Shown piece by piece: positions 11,501 through 26,500 of a DNA stretch of 64,000 nucleotides. The translations under genes and the position numbers were made by a program. This DNA comes from Syngnathus acus (Eukaryota > Chordata > Actinopteri > Syngnathiformes > Syngnathidae). Positions within the stretch are counted from its first letter, which is position 1, and each line of letters begins with the position of its first letter. The notes under the pieces are model-generated. The model worked only from the letters and a program-made list of their open reading frames with translations. It was not told the origin of the DNA and did not search any database. The stretch is from contig NC_051094.1 of assembly GCF_901709675.1 (NCBI RefSeq), positions 1,592,501 through 1,656,500 on the forward strand, written 5' to 3'.

Positions 11501-14500
11501 CCAATCAATATGGTGGTGTGTACAAAGTGAGCTACGTGGCATGGTTTTATAGATGTAAACAATCTTCTGCATTTTGTCCATTTCTATTTCCGCATTGTCA
11601 AAGAAGGTGCAGCTCTCACACCCTTATTTTAAAGGGAACGACATATTAACCGAGAAGCTAACCCACAACGGCGCAAACGCCCCTTTCCAAGTTTGCTCAA
11701 TTGCGAAAATACCAAAACAAAGAAAAATCCACCCATGTGGACAATTCGATGAGCTGGGCCTGAAAATGTTTTCACTCTATAGGCGTCACCATGACAACAG
11801 GCACAAATTTACTCCCCTGTATGAAGTTTGCCGGACTACCTTTGAGGTCCAGTGCTCCTGAGTCCTTTGGGGCAGCACATAAAGTGTCAATATTATTTTA
11901 ATAGAGCTGACCACAACAAATGTATGTCGCACACTGATGAACGTTAATGATCCGGCATGTTTTTAAATAAGCCAAGCGCGTGACTGACTGTACCTTAATC
12001 GTATTGGATCTGTCGGTATTGGACCGTGGAATGACTTGTATTTCAGCCCTGACCAATATGTCCTCCTGCACCTCTTGCATTGTGGGTAATAAGATACCCC
12101 GAGTGCTGCAGCCATCTGTCAGGCCTGACATGGCGCACACACCACAATAGACGAGTGACACGTTTACAATGCAAGATGCAAAGATGTATGCAAGAGAAAA
12201 AGATTGTGCCAGTCATTCTTTGGTGTATTTACATCTTCTACAAAAATTCAAATCTCATTCTCGTAAACTTAATTTATATTCATTTCCCCTCAGGAAGGAA
12301 TGAAGCTTATTTTAGTCCATGATGATTACATCTTTCTAGATCGTCTGTTAATATTTTAAGACTGCTTGTCTGCCTCGTGCTGGCAAAGAGAGCTATTGAT
12401 CACGAGAATGTAATTGGAATTACAGATTGATGATGAAAATGAAAAAGCTGAATAATTAATCCACGGAATCATGGTCATAGACTCTCTTTGTCGGACCTTT
12501 TCTGGAATTTTGGTTTTGTCGTCGTCTCAGAGGTAATGAGCTGAACTCTCTCCCGGCTGCTGCTCTTAAAGTATTTCGGGAGCAATAAATAGCTTAGCTT
12601 TATGTGTGTTTTCAACTGCTGTCATGAAGAAGAATACCAGGGGTCTTTGGCCACAAGTCAAGCAAATGTGGCTGCTGAGTAAAGTTCCAAGCTAGCTCCC
12701 ATTTATTTTATTTCCTCACTTTTATTTCCCCTGTCAGCTGTTTTAATGCCGGGTTTAAATAGCATTTCATCACATCCTTGTGACATTCAAAGTGTAAAAA
12801 TCATTTATTCTTTTTTTAAATTGTATCCAAACCGAGGTAGACTTTTTATATCCACTGTACTCGGAATACACTAGGCAATCTTTTTCCTTCTCTGTGTTTC
12901 TCAATCTGTTGCGCTGAACCCACTATTCAGACTTTTCCATTTCAAGCACCTCACCCAGCATCGCAACTTCCACTCATACTCCCTCCACCCTCGAAACTGC
13001 AATCTCGCAGGACCCGAAGAGGGAAAGGACGTGACGATAACTAAATCCTCGGAAAAGCCCAGCAGAGGATGTACTTTCTGTGCCAAATCACACCGTTGAG
13101 ACACTTTTGTGTGCAGCGACTTCATCACTGTCTGCTATAATGCATTCTGTCTGCCACGAAAAAAGGATGAAAGCCATGGGCAATATGGGCTGCAGAGAAA
13201 ATGATCCCTATTTAGGACACTGTTTAAGAACTTTTTTAAATACATGTACTTAAGTGACTGCTATGTGAAAAGAATGAATGAACTCATGAAACAAACCTAT
13301 ATTGTTAGCTGGTTTTATATAAACCAGCCATTCTTATCTTAGTCCATGCTGGGTCAGATCCTGAGGTTTCTGTACTCGCGAGAGGCTGTCGATACCAGCC
13401 ACCGATACTTATGGCAAAAAAAAAAAAAGCAGTTGATTTTGCATTTGTATATCAAAAGTACTCATGGTATTGGTACTCAGAGTGAATATTACTCATATCA
13501 GTCTGGGAAAGAGTGTTTTATAGAAATTCATAGAATAGATCTTTATTATCATTGTCACACATGTACAACGAAATTTAAAAAGTGCCAACCGATCAGTGCA
13601 TGAAATAAAAAAAAAAAATAGAATAAAAAGATAAAAAAATACAAGCTAAAAACCCACATTCATTCGTGCATTTATTTATTTATTTATTCCTGCATGTATT
13701 TACTTATTTATCTATTTATTTGTTTATTGGTTCACTATCGCCCCCTATTGGCCAGCCCGCACTGAAGAAAGCCTGGCATGTGTACGTGCCTAAAATACTC
13801 GAGAGCAGCAATAACATGCCGCTAAAATACGAGCCAGTCATCAAATGGCATGCGCATTTGAAGGGACTTTACAAGTGTGTGCCTTTTGGGTGTTTGAGAT
13901 AAACAAGAGCATCATGTTTTGCATCTTGTTCTCTTTGTGGTGCCCATCAAGTCAATCGAGCAATTGTTAATTGCGTCTATTTAATTTGATCCCCCCCCTA
14001 TTATGAAAATGCTGTCGTTTTATTTAATTGCCTACTCGTGCCAAATCGAGTGGCACTCCAGGAATGCACTGTTTTGGTGACTCAATCGGCTTTAATGTTG
14101 TGGAAAAATAAAAAGACTCGCGCTCCATTTTTACACAGCATATGACTTTATGACTTTTAAGATGCAACTAAGTAGCTCTCCAGCCACACAGCAGATGGGC
14201 ATGAATATAAGGAGTCATGTTTTTCTATTTGCTGCTGCTTTTGCCTTGAAGATGCTGAGTGCAAGGAAAACACCAGAGTGGGAATGCTTTGATAATAGGA
14301 TTCGTTTCCTCCCCTCGCTATTTCTCTGGTAATCACTTTTGTCACAGCGGATAATGGCAGTGAAAACAAACAGACCGACACCAGCATGCTTCTTTCCCAC
14401 TTAACTTACTGCTTAGTATTCTAAAACACAGAACCAAAGGGAGCATTTATATCTGTCAATCATCTGGGGAATGTTTTTTTTTATTCGAGTAAGATTAGTG

Positions 14501-17500
14501 CAACGGTGCATATTGCAACCGGGCTGGTCCTTCAAAAATGCGCTTACTAAATCTTACAAACTAGCTTGACACAATTCTTTTTATTTCCTGATTTTCTGAT
14601 CCTGTCCTTCAGGCTTGCGTTTTCCCATTCGTATTTTGCCATGTAGCTGAAGCAATGTGTAAATCTTCTCTCCCAGGTACCAGTGACCCATATGTCAAGT
14701 TCAAGATTCAAGGGAAGGAGGTGTTCAGGAGTAAAACCATCCATAAGAACCTCAATCCTGTGTGGGATGAAAGAGCAAGTCTCCTGGTGGAAAGCCTGAG
14801 GGACCCGCTGTACGTCAAGGTTTGTCGAGCATCAAATGTACAGGACAGGCCTAGCTCGAAAAATGTTGCTTGAGCTTTCCTTTGCTTACTGTTGCACTTT
14901 GTGTAGGTTTTTGACTATGACTTTGGACTCCAAGATGACTTCATGGGCTCGGCGTATCTCTACTTGGAGTCTCTGGAACATCAGAGGTCTGCTTTTTTGG
15001 TTTTCAAATTTGAGCTACATTCTACAATTTGAATTTGGGGCCTCAATTTTCCTCAATTCTTTGTGCTGTCACAACATTTTCACTGATGAAACGTAACCAT
15101 AGTGACGTTTGGTTTCATTTGACCAATTAAACACCTGCATTTGCATTTTCTTATCTTTTTGAAATATAACCAGAAGTTACTCATCACTTACTTCTTCTCC
15201 ATATTGTTCTTTACGTGCATGTATCATTTCCTTTAAAAGGTTTTAAAAAGACTCAAACTCTATGTACACAAAGAGCTCCACTTAACTCGACTGTGGTTAA
15301 AAACAATCCTTTGCCTCCCTCTTGTGGTAACATTTGGAACCACATGCTCCGACCTGATATTTCTTTACATAACATTACGCTTCGTGGAAACACTGCTATA
15401 AATAATTCATACATCTGCCTTGCCAAATTTTAGAAAATGTTTTTTTTTTTTTAAATTTATGAATTGTGTATTTTATACACTGACTATATTACTTGAATCA
15501 ATAAAAAGCTTAAGAAGCTTTGTACTGCTAATCAAAAAATATAAATAAAAAATATTTCTATGCTCCCTTGTAGGACACTGGAAGTTACCCTGGACCTAAA
15601 GGACCCGCATTATCCAGACCACAATCTAGGCAGCTTGGACCTTTCCGTCACTTTATCCCCGCGTGAGGGCGACATGAGAGATGCAGTAAGAATGCCGTTA
15701 ACGTGATTGTTCCTCGCTCTGGTTCTTGACCTGAAAGTTTTCGCTTGATTTGAGCTCAATTACTGGAAACTACTCAAATCTGCAAGCGCATATGCAAAAA
15801 GTGCCAGTGTAATTAAGGCGTGGGTGTAAAAGTTTCTCGTTCAAAGAGGACCGGATGTTTGCTCATGCGCTAGATGCTTCCGACTTGCATTTATTTCTGT
15901 TCAATTATTTGTCTGCCTAATTGGAGCCCCGCATGGTCGACCCAGAACAAGGCGGGATTCATGGGGGAAATACTTTATTCTGTTTGATCTGATGTCTTGA
16001 TTTTGCTGCTTATTTAGTTCTGCAGTTCAGAGAGTCCGCACTTGACAGAACAAATAAACTCGATTTAGGTTAAGCACCATTTTGGATCCTTCCAACTGCT
16101 AAGAAAATGAGTACAAGGGTTTCTGTTGTCATGGATGAGGCTTCATGGCCGAGCCAGAGATGACTCAAATTAAATTTAAAAGATAATCCATGTTTATATT
16201 AAATTAAAAAGTGTTGTAATCTATAGCTATGACTTTCAGGAAAAAAAAATGCACCTGTTGCTAAACCGAACCTTAATTAATAAATATGACTAAATATATT
16301 ACTGTTACATATTTTATTTGGATAAATATCACTAAATATAATACTATTATATTTGATTTTTTTGTATTACATAATTACGTGCTAGAGAAAACACATTTGG
16401 AATCGGCACAATAAAAGTAATTTATGTGATTAAAAAAATGCAGTAAGAATGTGTTGACCATAATAATCAAGCATTACTGCAATTAAAAAAAAAAAAAACA
16501 TTTCCATGTATGCATGTTTGTGTTTGACAACACAAGGCAAATCGCTCCTGCCTTATTCCCATGCATGATTGACGGATGCCTCACTCTGCTAATCTACCCC
16601 CCACCTCCCACGCTGTCACTCAAGCCACAACTAGCATCACAACACCTCACAGCAGCTAACCTGTGCCCCTGCAGCTTCAATTGGGAAACAGTGGGGGGTG
16701 CTGTAACGGCTTTGTCTCATTCACAGACCATGCTTTTGAGAAGGAACTGGAAACGATCTAGTAAGGTAAACTAAAAACGCATGTCACCCCACCTAACCTG
16801 TGCACTTTTCACTGGTCTCCTCCTGGTACATGGATGGATTGTCTCCTTTCCTCTATCTTCTCATCCCTCTGTGCTCTTGTCATTTTTTCTTTCATGTTTG
16901 CACCGTCATCACTTTATTTTCCACAAGCTGCAATATACTAACACAATCACACAAAACATATTGTACTTCTGAAATGATTAGTAAGTTATAAAATACATTT
17001 TGATGGCTTTTAAACCCCCTCGGTTTGTTTATTGCAGCTGCTGTGCCAGAAAATGAAGCCGTTTTATTTTCAGGAAGCTTAGGGAAATCATTTTATAAGC
17101 ATGCTGATTGACGATGCAGGATCGTCATTTACGTCTCCTTCCTTGTGGTCGTTCGGTGAACGTCAAGAAGCACGTTTTTCCTTTTCTGCTTCCGCATATC
17201 GACTCACGCATGCCATAAATCTTGTTTTGTATCGTATACGCAAAGTCCAGTTTCTCACTTGCTGTTATCGGCCGGATTTGGTTTGAAATGGCCGTGAATT
17301 CTTGCAAGATTTCAGAAAAGCTTCACTCCTTTTAGTCTTGACTCCTAATTTTGAGACCCATTTGGAGTGCGCCTGGTTGAAGCCGGGCCGACGTCCTGCT
17401 GTATTGCGCCTTTGAAGTCTGCAAAATGGGCCACCCCGCCTGCGAGACGGGAATACGCGCAAACACTAACGAACTTGCAACCCCTCCCGGAAAAGGCGAT

Positions 17501-20500
17501 GCTCTTGACTCCCCCCTTCGCCTCCCTCTTGCCTCCTCTGCATGGCTGCACACGGTTTTATTTTTACACCAACTATTTTTTAATGAAGCCATGAACATAC
17601 ATTAGAAGATGCAAACTCGTCAAGAAATAGTTTGCGATAGTAATTATGAGTCAGAGGCAAGATTAAATCCAGGTCTCTCTCTTCACCACGAGGCAATTTC
17701 TTTTTTTGGCACTTCAAACATATTTCTCCTCCAAAGGGCTTCGGAAAGTTGAACTGTGTACGAATATTGTAAAAGTAGATTTGTTTTCGACAATTCCAGC
17801 CCCCTGAACATCATCGGGCGTCCTGCTGTGCTCTGGCGCAGAGATTCCCAAAGTAAACAGCACTTTTTTGTTTTCTTCTCCTCCAGCAACCAGAAGTATG
17901 TCGTTACAAAACAATAAAGCGATGAGATTGTTGCTCGAGTACAACATCACGGCGACCTCCAATCATTAGCATACACGGCCACATAGCATAAATTCACTTG
18001 TAGAAATCGGCAGACGTGGAAGTCGCTGCACGGGAGGTTAGATGAACGGCGAGGAGCCATTCGCCGCGTTTAATGTCTGGAGAATAGAAATTAAGAAGCT
18101 GCGTCTCCAGATCAAAGGGCTGCGCTTGTGCGGCAGGGTTGGTTGGGAGTTTAATGAAATTCATCTGCAAAACAAAAGCTATGCTAATAAATTCGCCCTA
18201 ACAAGGAAAGAAGATGGATGAAAAGAGGGGGGAGGGAGGAATTTGTTGCGGTGAAGGATATTGTAATGATTCAAAGAGAGGTTAAATAGGCCTGTAAGTG
18301 GTTGGATTTAAATAGGTTGGCTCGTCATTATAGAATAGCTAAAATGAGAAACGTCTTGTGCTATTCTGGATTAGACGAGCCAAATGAATGATTTTTATTT
18401 TTCATAGCTATTGTTAGGCGCTGACCCCGAACATGGTACGCCACGTAAAAAAAATGCATGCTAGGTCTAAAAAAATTGTATTTCCTCCCTTTGTGTTTTC
18501 ATGTGTTTCATGTTCATTATTATTTGCAGTTTCCCTGTCAATAAAATGCCTTAAGTCTGTGTTAATTAGGGGAGGGGTGAGTACTAATGCCAGATTTCGG
18601 TATCTGGCCAATAGCGGCCTTATTTTAAGGTATTGAGTACTCACGAAGGCTGCCGATACCAGCCACCGATACCTAAGGCAAAAGGAAAACAATCAGATTT
18701 TTTCGTAAGTCCTCAAGTTAAGTCAATTTTATTTAATGAAATTGGATTTCTTTCTAATATATGTGTGGATGTGTTTGCCCACGACAGTGTCAGAGTATGC
18801 GCCTGTCGGATGTACACCGAAAAGCTCAACTGTGGCGGGGCATCGTCAGCATCAGTCTGATCGAAGGTCGCGGCCTCCAGCCCATGGACGACAACGGCCG
18901 AAGTGACCCTTATGTTAAATTTAGGATGGGCCACCAAAAGTACAAGAGCAAGGTTAGCAAACGCGTCGCTAACTTGACATGTTTCACCCATGAGATTCAT
19001 GCACAATTTATTGCGTTGCGCTTTTGTTTGCGGACCCCCAGACGATTCCCAAAACGCTGAATCCTCAATGGAGAGAGCAGTTTGACTTCCACATGTATGA
19101 GGAGCAAGGAGGCTACGTGGACATTACTGTCTGGGACAAAGATGCTGGCAAGAAAGACGACTTCATGGGAAAGTACAAGGATCTCTTATGTTCTTCTGAG
19201 ACAGACTTTACGTATGTACAGATAAAAAGTGCTGTCCAAGCACTGGCGGAGCTAAAGGGGGGCTCGCATGGGCACTGGCCACCCCTGAAATATGCAAGGT
19301 GCAAGGCCAGATAATTGACTTTTGGGAATGTTCTTTCACATTTCCCTCTGTCCCCTGAAGGGAAAATATGGTGAATGCTGACTAAAATTTTCCAAATAAT
19401 TGTTTGGGTTTGTAATTATTATTTTTTGTTTCCTTGTCCACCCCATGGCCCAACATTGTTAGAGCGACAATACATTTTGATCATATGTCATTCATAAACG
19501 ATTCAGTTTGCCGAGATGATTTCACCACGACTTTTATGTGTGCCCTTCAGGTGTACAATCGACTTGTCCCTCCTCAGTAAAGAACACACACACAAGCTGG
19601 AGTTGCTACTTGAGGAAGGCGAAGGCGTGCTGGTAATGCTGGTGACGCTCACGGCCTCCGCTGCCGTCTCCATCTCCGACATGTCGGTCAACGTGCTGGA
19701 CGACCCGCATGAGCGACTGCAGATCAAGCAGAGATATGTGAGTTGTTATTCTAAAAATACTTTATGTGGTATAAGTCAATCATATTTTTCAGCCCACTTA
19801 CACGGAATTGAAAAATTTCATTCATTCCACTTTTCTTTTTTTTTTGAGCATTATATTGTGTTTGTATTCCGAATGTTCCTCAACCTTCTTAACCGTGTAT
19901 TATTGGCCGCGGGAAGCAGACCGCTGGCCTCCTAAGTGCAGTGACGGCATGTGATCAGAGGGGGGAGCTCTATGACCGAGAAAGCCACTGCGTCCCTCCC
20001 CGCTCACAAAAAAAGAGGGTGTGGAATGTGTGTGTAATAGGGGGCGAGAGGTAAAGGCTGAGGGTGGCACTGGAAGGGAAGGCGTGTAAAATGAAAAGAA
20101 AAAGCTATTTCACCTCTCTCACAACTCGTAGCGCCGCCGCCTTTCTGCTCGGCTGAAGGCCCAATTTTCTTGCCTTGGTTTCCCCCTCCCCTTCACCATC
20201 ACCTGCTTTCTACCATCCTTCCCATCACAGTAGCTCACTCAGCATCATCATCTCTTTGTCTGTGTCCAATGTGACCCTCCTGTTACATGACCAAAAAGGG
20301 ACTGGAAGCTATCCACCTGTTAAAATAATAGTTCTTTTTCCCCACAAAAAAAAAAAAAAAAAAAATGTCTTTGAGGCATAAAATTGAGCAATTGAAGTAC
20401 CACCGCTAATATCGAATAATTCTGTCCAAAACACCGCTAATCTGCTTTATCCAAATCTGTCTTTCGGATAAAACACACGCATTCATCCGTGTCATTACAT

Positions 20501-23500
20501 AATGTGTCTTTCACTTATTACGTGTAGATAATTCAATTTTGACTAAAAAAAAAAAAAAAAAAGGCATTGATCTAATATGATTGTTATGATGAACTTTTTA
20601 AATGGTGCTGAACTTCCTCGTACAGTACCTACAGTGAGTGTAAGTAACAAGCGGCAACTACTTAAAATGCAGCCGCGTGGTTCTATGCAACACGGTGCAA
20701 TCCAGCCACTTGGTGACAATTGCCTTGGATGTGCTATTGCTCAGCGTAACCTTTCCTTCATCGCTAATTACTGCTTCCCAGACGTGCAGCGAGACAGCCC
20801 CGACGAGAGAGCGAGAGATTTATGTATTATGATGGCAAAGGAGCACACACACTAATGGCTCTTAATGGGCCTGGGGTGGCCACGAGAAGAGTGGATGAGG
20901 GGGGGAGAGGAGGACGGGGTGACCTCCGCTGAAGAGCGCCGCCACCTCTGCACACGCACACCAGCGGACAGACGGTCCAATAACAAGCTGAAAGACGGAC
21001 GTAGATTAAGTGAAAACCTCTCAGTGTGTATCCAACTCCATGATGGGTATTATGTAATTTGCCCGATATCAATGAAATAATGGCGAATATGGGGCATAAA
21101 ACTGCTAATATATACAGGCCAACATTTTAGGATATTAACATTCACCTATTTGAGGTAAACCATGAGGTCAGCCAATCACAGGGCTCATATGGACAAACAT
21201 GAATTCACACTTGAATGAAGCTAAAATGAAATGCAGCAATGCAAAAAAAAAAAAAGAATGAACATTTGTTTTTCGTTCAACGCCAAAGCATTCCTTTTGT
21301 CTTAAAGGCAGCATTTAAAATATCGTTTTTGCATGAGATTGACCATTAGTTTACATGAGTAGTTTTCAAGGGTCAACATTTCAAACCTTTAATAACGTGT
21401 TAGCAAAGATACAAGTCAGAGTGAAAGTGTGTGTGACTGTTACTATGTGAAGTCAAATCCGATTGGAAGAATTTATTTATTTATTATTTTACACCAATCA
21501 ATGATCATTATCGAACCCAAATGATCCCTGCCGGGTTGCCCATATGGTGCGACAAAGGGTTGATTTTGCTAGTGTGGTTTGCAGGCTAAAAATACCGCGA
21601 CGGTCTCACATAGATTGGATCGGTTCTTTTTTTTTTTTTTTCCCACATTGTGTTGTTTACTTTTTGTGTGGATAGGTGTCAATTCTCCCGGAGTTTTGGT
21701 ACGAAATCAAAACACGTTTTCATCCGTGACTAATTTTGAGAACTGTTAAAAAAAAAAAAATCTTTACCTTGAATTTTTTTTTTTTTAAATAATTACCGTT
21801 GCTGCCTTAGTTAACTTTCTCAGTCAATGCTTTTTTCATTCTCTTGCGATCCACATGACCCAGGTTGTGTACTAATAGTATCCGGGTCACGGCACCAAAT
21901 GAAAGTTTCCGGGGGGAACCTTCTCTCGGTCCTATTATGGTTAATGCTCGTCAGCCCCAAGTTTTCCTCCTCCATGCCCTCCCTTTGACTTGTTTTCTCT
22001 TTATCTCCTTTTCCAACAAGCATTTGTATATTTGCGTGCCCTAAAACAAAGAGTTACCCCTGCCTGTTTAAACACTCTCTACTTCTCCCTCGCTCTCTCC
22101 TTCCCCACCTCCCTCCCTCCTCATTCTCTCCCCTCTCATCTCCTTTACAGAGCTTTTGGACAATGATATCGCCAGAAACAGGCAGAGTCTGACAGAGTTG
22201 GTAATAATGAATTAAGTCTGTAGCCTGGCCTGACTCTGAGATTTAAATTATAATTACTCCTGTGGGGATGGACAGGGTTATTGCCAGCGAGAGAGAGAGA
22301 GAGAGAGAGAAATAAATTGAAGTGAAGTGCATTTCCACTTGCTTTTAAGACGCGCCGACATGCTCCTCAATTTGGCCTCGGTGTACCTGAGTGTTTGGGC
22401 ATGAACAAAAGCACCTGTGTGTGTGTGTGTGTACTTTTGAATTAAACCGGATTTGAACAAATATCTCTTTCCTGTTCAATCTGCTTCTTACATGCCCCTT
22501 TCATTTACATACGGCGAATAGAAAAAGTTTACACACCCCTGTTCAAATGCCAGCTTTTTATGGCCTAAATAGTTGTGTTATAAATATAAGAATACTTTTT
22601 CACAATTAATGTGACCGATTACTCGTACAACTTAACCCCATTCATTTCTTTCAAAATTTTGAGCGGGGAAGTAAAAACTTAACTGAAATAAAATGTTTCT
22701 AACACATTCACATTCAAACTTCATGCACTTCACTTTTTACTTAGCCTCTCAGACAGGAAAAAAATAATTAAATAGTACATGGTTTCATAAATAATAATAT
22801 AAAAATATTTTTAAATGATTCACATTTTTTCAAATCCCAAATTGGAACCAGGGGTGTGTAGACTTTTTTTCATATCAACAACACTCTTATATTGTGCTGA
22901 AGCTAGTTGTGAGAAGGCCGCCTAATTGGAAGCAATTTCAAATGACAGTTTCAAAGTGTTCATTTTTCATAGTAATTAAAAAAAACAAAAACAAAACTCA
23001 ATCTTAAACCTGTGGTGCACAGACAGATGCTTGTGATATAATAGCAACCTACCAGGAAAGACTTTGCACTGAACGTGTGAGTAAACCTTTGAGTCCTCCT
23101 GTTTTGCTCCGCTCGAGAGTGTCAATTGTGTTTTTCTCCACTGGAGTGCTTCTGGCGTCAAGTCAGACTAAAGTGCTGGTGTGTTTTTATGTGTAAATAT
23201 CCAAACCTTGCTATTCACGCCTCAGCGAATGTGTGTCCTCACGTGAATCTCACTATTATTAGTGTTCCTGCCTGAGCTTCTTCCGGTTATTGTCAGGCTA
23301 ACTCACAAGTTAAGGTCACACCCGGTGAAAGCAATTTATTTGCATGACCCTTTTCAATCATCACATATATCAAATAAATTCTACTTCAGTCTCAAAAGTA
23401 CAAAACTAAAAAAGTGTATCAAACGAGCTGGCATAGCTACTGTTGGAAGGGAATCTGCTCATTTGTCCTCCCATTGGAGCGAGCTATAAATGCCAGCTCT

Positions 23501-26500
23501 ATATTTTCAAATAAGGGCTGCTAAAGGACATTTTCTACCCTTTTCCTCCCTTAATGAAATGTCAGGCTATTGACCCATCTTTCTCGTAAATGCTAATTTG
23601 CCGGCCTCTTTGACCTTTCACCCCTTGTCCTCGTGCCGTTTCAGAGCTTGTGGAGGTCGTTGCGCAACCTGAAAGACGTCGGCGTGGTGCAAGTAAAAGT
23701 CATCCGGGCTGAGGGCTTGATGGCTGCAGATGTCACAGGTAGGAAGGCAACGTCGCATCCCAGCAGCGGGATTTGGGAGGAAATTCATTGCAGTTGAGCC
23801 AAAATGTCAAAATTAATCGATTAATCGAGAAGTCATCGATTATCAAATCAGTCAAATTTATTTCTTACCTTGGAATTGTCTAAATCCTGTCATGTCAGAT
23901 GCTTCGAAGTAACGATTCATTCTTTTTTTTTAATCATTTATGAAAACCAAACAGATTGTTAGTGTTGAATCAAAACAAGACATTGGTAAACATTTGCTTT
24001 TACTTTGCAAAATAATTACCGCAGCAGTAACACATTAGCAGTACATTAATCCCTCTTGTCTGTTATTGTTTAATTGTTATTTAGTTGTTTTTATTCACTT
24101 AATAATACCAAATAAAGTATTTTGTAATACATGCAAAATCTTCATTATTATTTTTTTTTCAAAATGTATTTAGTTAATGGATCAAGTGATCTATAGATTT
24201 ATCAATCCTAAAAATACTCGATAAAGACAGCCCTGCTTCATTTTTGTTTATTATTTACTGAATACTTTCTGGGTGCACAACCTCTTTATTTTCATTTTCC
24301 TATCCTCTCTTAGACTGCCAGTAACTTCAGCATTTGACTGATTGCATTTAATCATGTGCACAATGTTTGTGGCACATAATGCAGCACCATGAATTCAGCC
24401 AGAGATAAAGTGTAATTTGGGGTTTGAGGGATTACGCTATGTTCACAGAGTGAGTTTAAGTCTTCTTTATAGTGGATTTATGCCGGACGCTAAATTTGTC
24501 TCTGTGTTTTTCGGGAGAGAAAAAGATGCAGGGTGCTCATTTGAATAATAGAGAAAAAGTGTGCATTTGAACCAACAAACGCGCCCCTCCCTCCTCCCTT
24601 TTTTTTTTCTCCACTTGCTCCCGCCGAATTCTCCATTCTCCATTAATTCTTACTTTTAATTAGGTCTGCAGTGGACAGGCCTAGTTTTTCACTTGGTATT
24701 ATCTAGTTGAGAGTAGGGAAAGTGTGTATGTGTGTGTGTGTGTGTGTTTCTCAATTGAAGCAGCCACAGTCTGTTAGCCAATACAAAGTGGAACTGCTTG
24801 ATTTGGGTTATTGAGACCGGGGCAGCCAGAGAGCAGCGGCTAATGGCTCTTGTATTTCACTTGGAACTTAAATTTACTCCGTGACCTTGTTTCACAGCTC
24901 ATCATTCAGTCTGCGCTTCATGGCTAACTTTCCGAAAAATGAACGCTGTTGCAGTTGTTTCTTTATTTACTTTTTGCTCTCCAGCCTTGTTTTTATCTTG
25001 GACTCTCCAAAATAAAAGAAGAACAAGTTTAAGCGCGTGTTGTATGCAGGTGAATGTGTCATATTGATGGTGTCGTATTTTTCCTCCATGTTTTTATTTT
25101 TCATTTCACATGCTGAACTAAGATTATGGAAGTGATAATCATCCAGTTGCTCCATGAAAAAAATGTAATGAAAAAAAATAACCTTCTATAATATTGCTCT
25201 TCAGGTGTACATGTGTTGCTCCACCGTTTGTGTTCCAAATTTATAGTTGATTAAAGGGTTATAAAACCGAATACCAATGCTCATTGTTAGCTTGTCAAAG
25301 GTGGTTTTTCAGTCTGTTAGCTTGAAGGCTCTTTTCTGAAGAATTACTGCTAATTATGAAGCGAGTTGGGTTTGCTGTCACCATACAACGCTTGTACTGT
25401 ATCTCAAAATTAGGCTTGCAAGTCAAAGCAAAAAAGTGATTTGATTCAAACGACAGAGCCAGTGCGTGTGTGACGGGCAGATCCAACAGCTCTGTAAGAG
25501 CGCCATGAGAGCCCTCAACGCATGAACACCCTATTTTATCAGTTGAGCCCAGGAGAGGGTCAGGAGCGAGGCGAGAGACAGACGGATAGACAGAGAGTGA
25601 GAGGGGAGGTCACGCGGAGAAAAATAGTTCCCTCGCTCTTCTCTCGTCCCCATTCATGCTGCCTGTCCGTCTCCTCTCTTGTCTCCGGTCTCCTTTTCTT
25701 TCTCACATCACACTCGCGCCATCTCTTACTCTAATTGAAGTGCTTTTGTGGCGTGGAATGAGAAGGATAACTGAAAACAGTCTGCAAAGCCAACAGTGTC
25801 CCTGGTCTTGCTCCTTGAGTAGATGCTTTACTTTGAGACATTTCAATAGTCTTGCATTATCCGCAATTTCACATCCCGCTGGAGTACCACGGCATTCTTC
25901 TTTTGCATATGTGTGATTTTTTTTTTTGTAGTCCTTTTCAAGTAGCTTTCATATATTTTGGTCGGATCTATTCGATAAATAATAAAATGATAAAATAATG
26001 TTATTGATATTGTTGTTTCTAATCTGATTATACGTAGTTGTAATAAAGGCCGTCTTACAATTTGAGTCATAAATATATTTATTTAGCTCATTTGATACAT
26101 TATAAGCATTAAGACTAGCTTGAGAAATGATAGAAACATACACAAAACATTTTCTGGTGCCTTATTTTACAAATGGTTCATTCACAAACTTTCTTCAATT
26201 CCACTGAATTGACGATATTAAAAATGTTGTCGCACAAAATGTTCAGGTCAAGAGCGCAGCCTGTCAAAAGTGATGAAATGCACGAAAAATGCAAATTGGG
26301 AAACTCGTGAATTATAATTAATTGTGATGAGCACCTCAAACTCCCAAGCAACTTTAAGCTTTCCTGCGAGGCAATTACAGCCGCTTCCTCATCCGTGCCG
26401 CATTCATCCTCCACACTTATCTTAGGGCGCCCAGAAATGAGTTTGCACCCGCTCCCCTCCGGAGGCACCGTGGAGACGTGACCCGATGTGGGAGGAGCTT

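Larger units (their letters stand above)
11445..14676 (+). other. mctp1 intron 2 (3.2 kb)
   Basis: No gene seen. It contains a repeat with GATACC motifs at 13372-13420 that recurs in intron 6, a fish dispersed repeat at 13531-13578, A-rich sequence at 13607-13640 and a TTTA tract at 13672-13730. An AT-rich stretch at 12390-12480 has homeodomain-like TAAT/ATTA sites. Confidence 0.85.
19738..23644 (+). other. mctp1 intron 9 (3.9 kb)
   Basis: Includes A runs (20345-20365, 20546-20562, 21241-21255), T/A runs near 21630 and 21745-21785, GA and GT microsatellites (22289-22311, 22418-22433), an inverted-repeat element at 22522-22867, and a well-mixed stretch at 22149-22280 that looks like conserved non-coding DNA. 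No gene seen. Confidence 0.85.
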
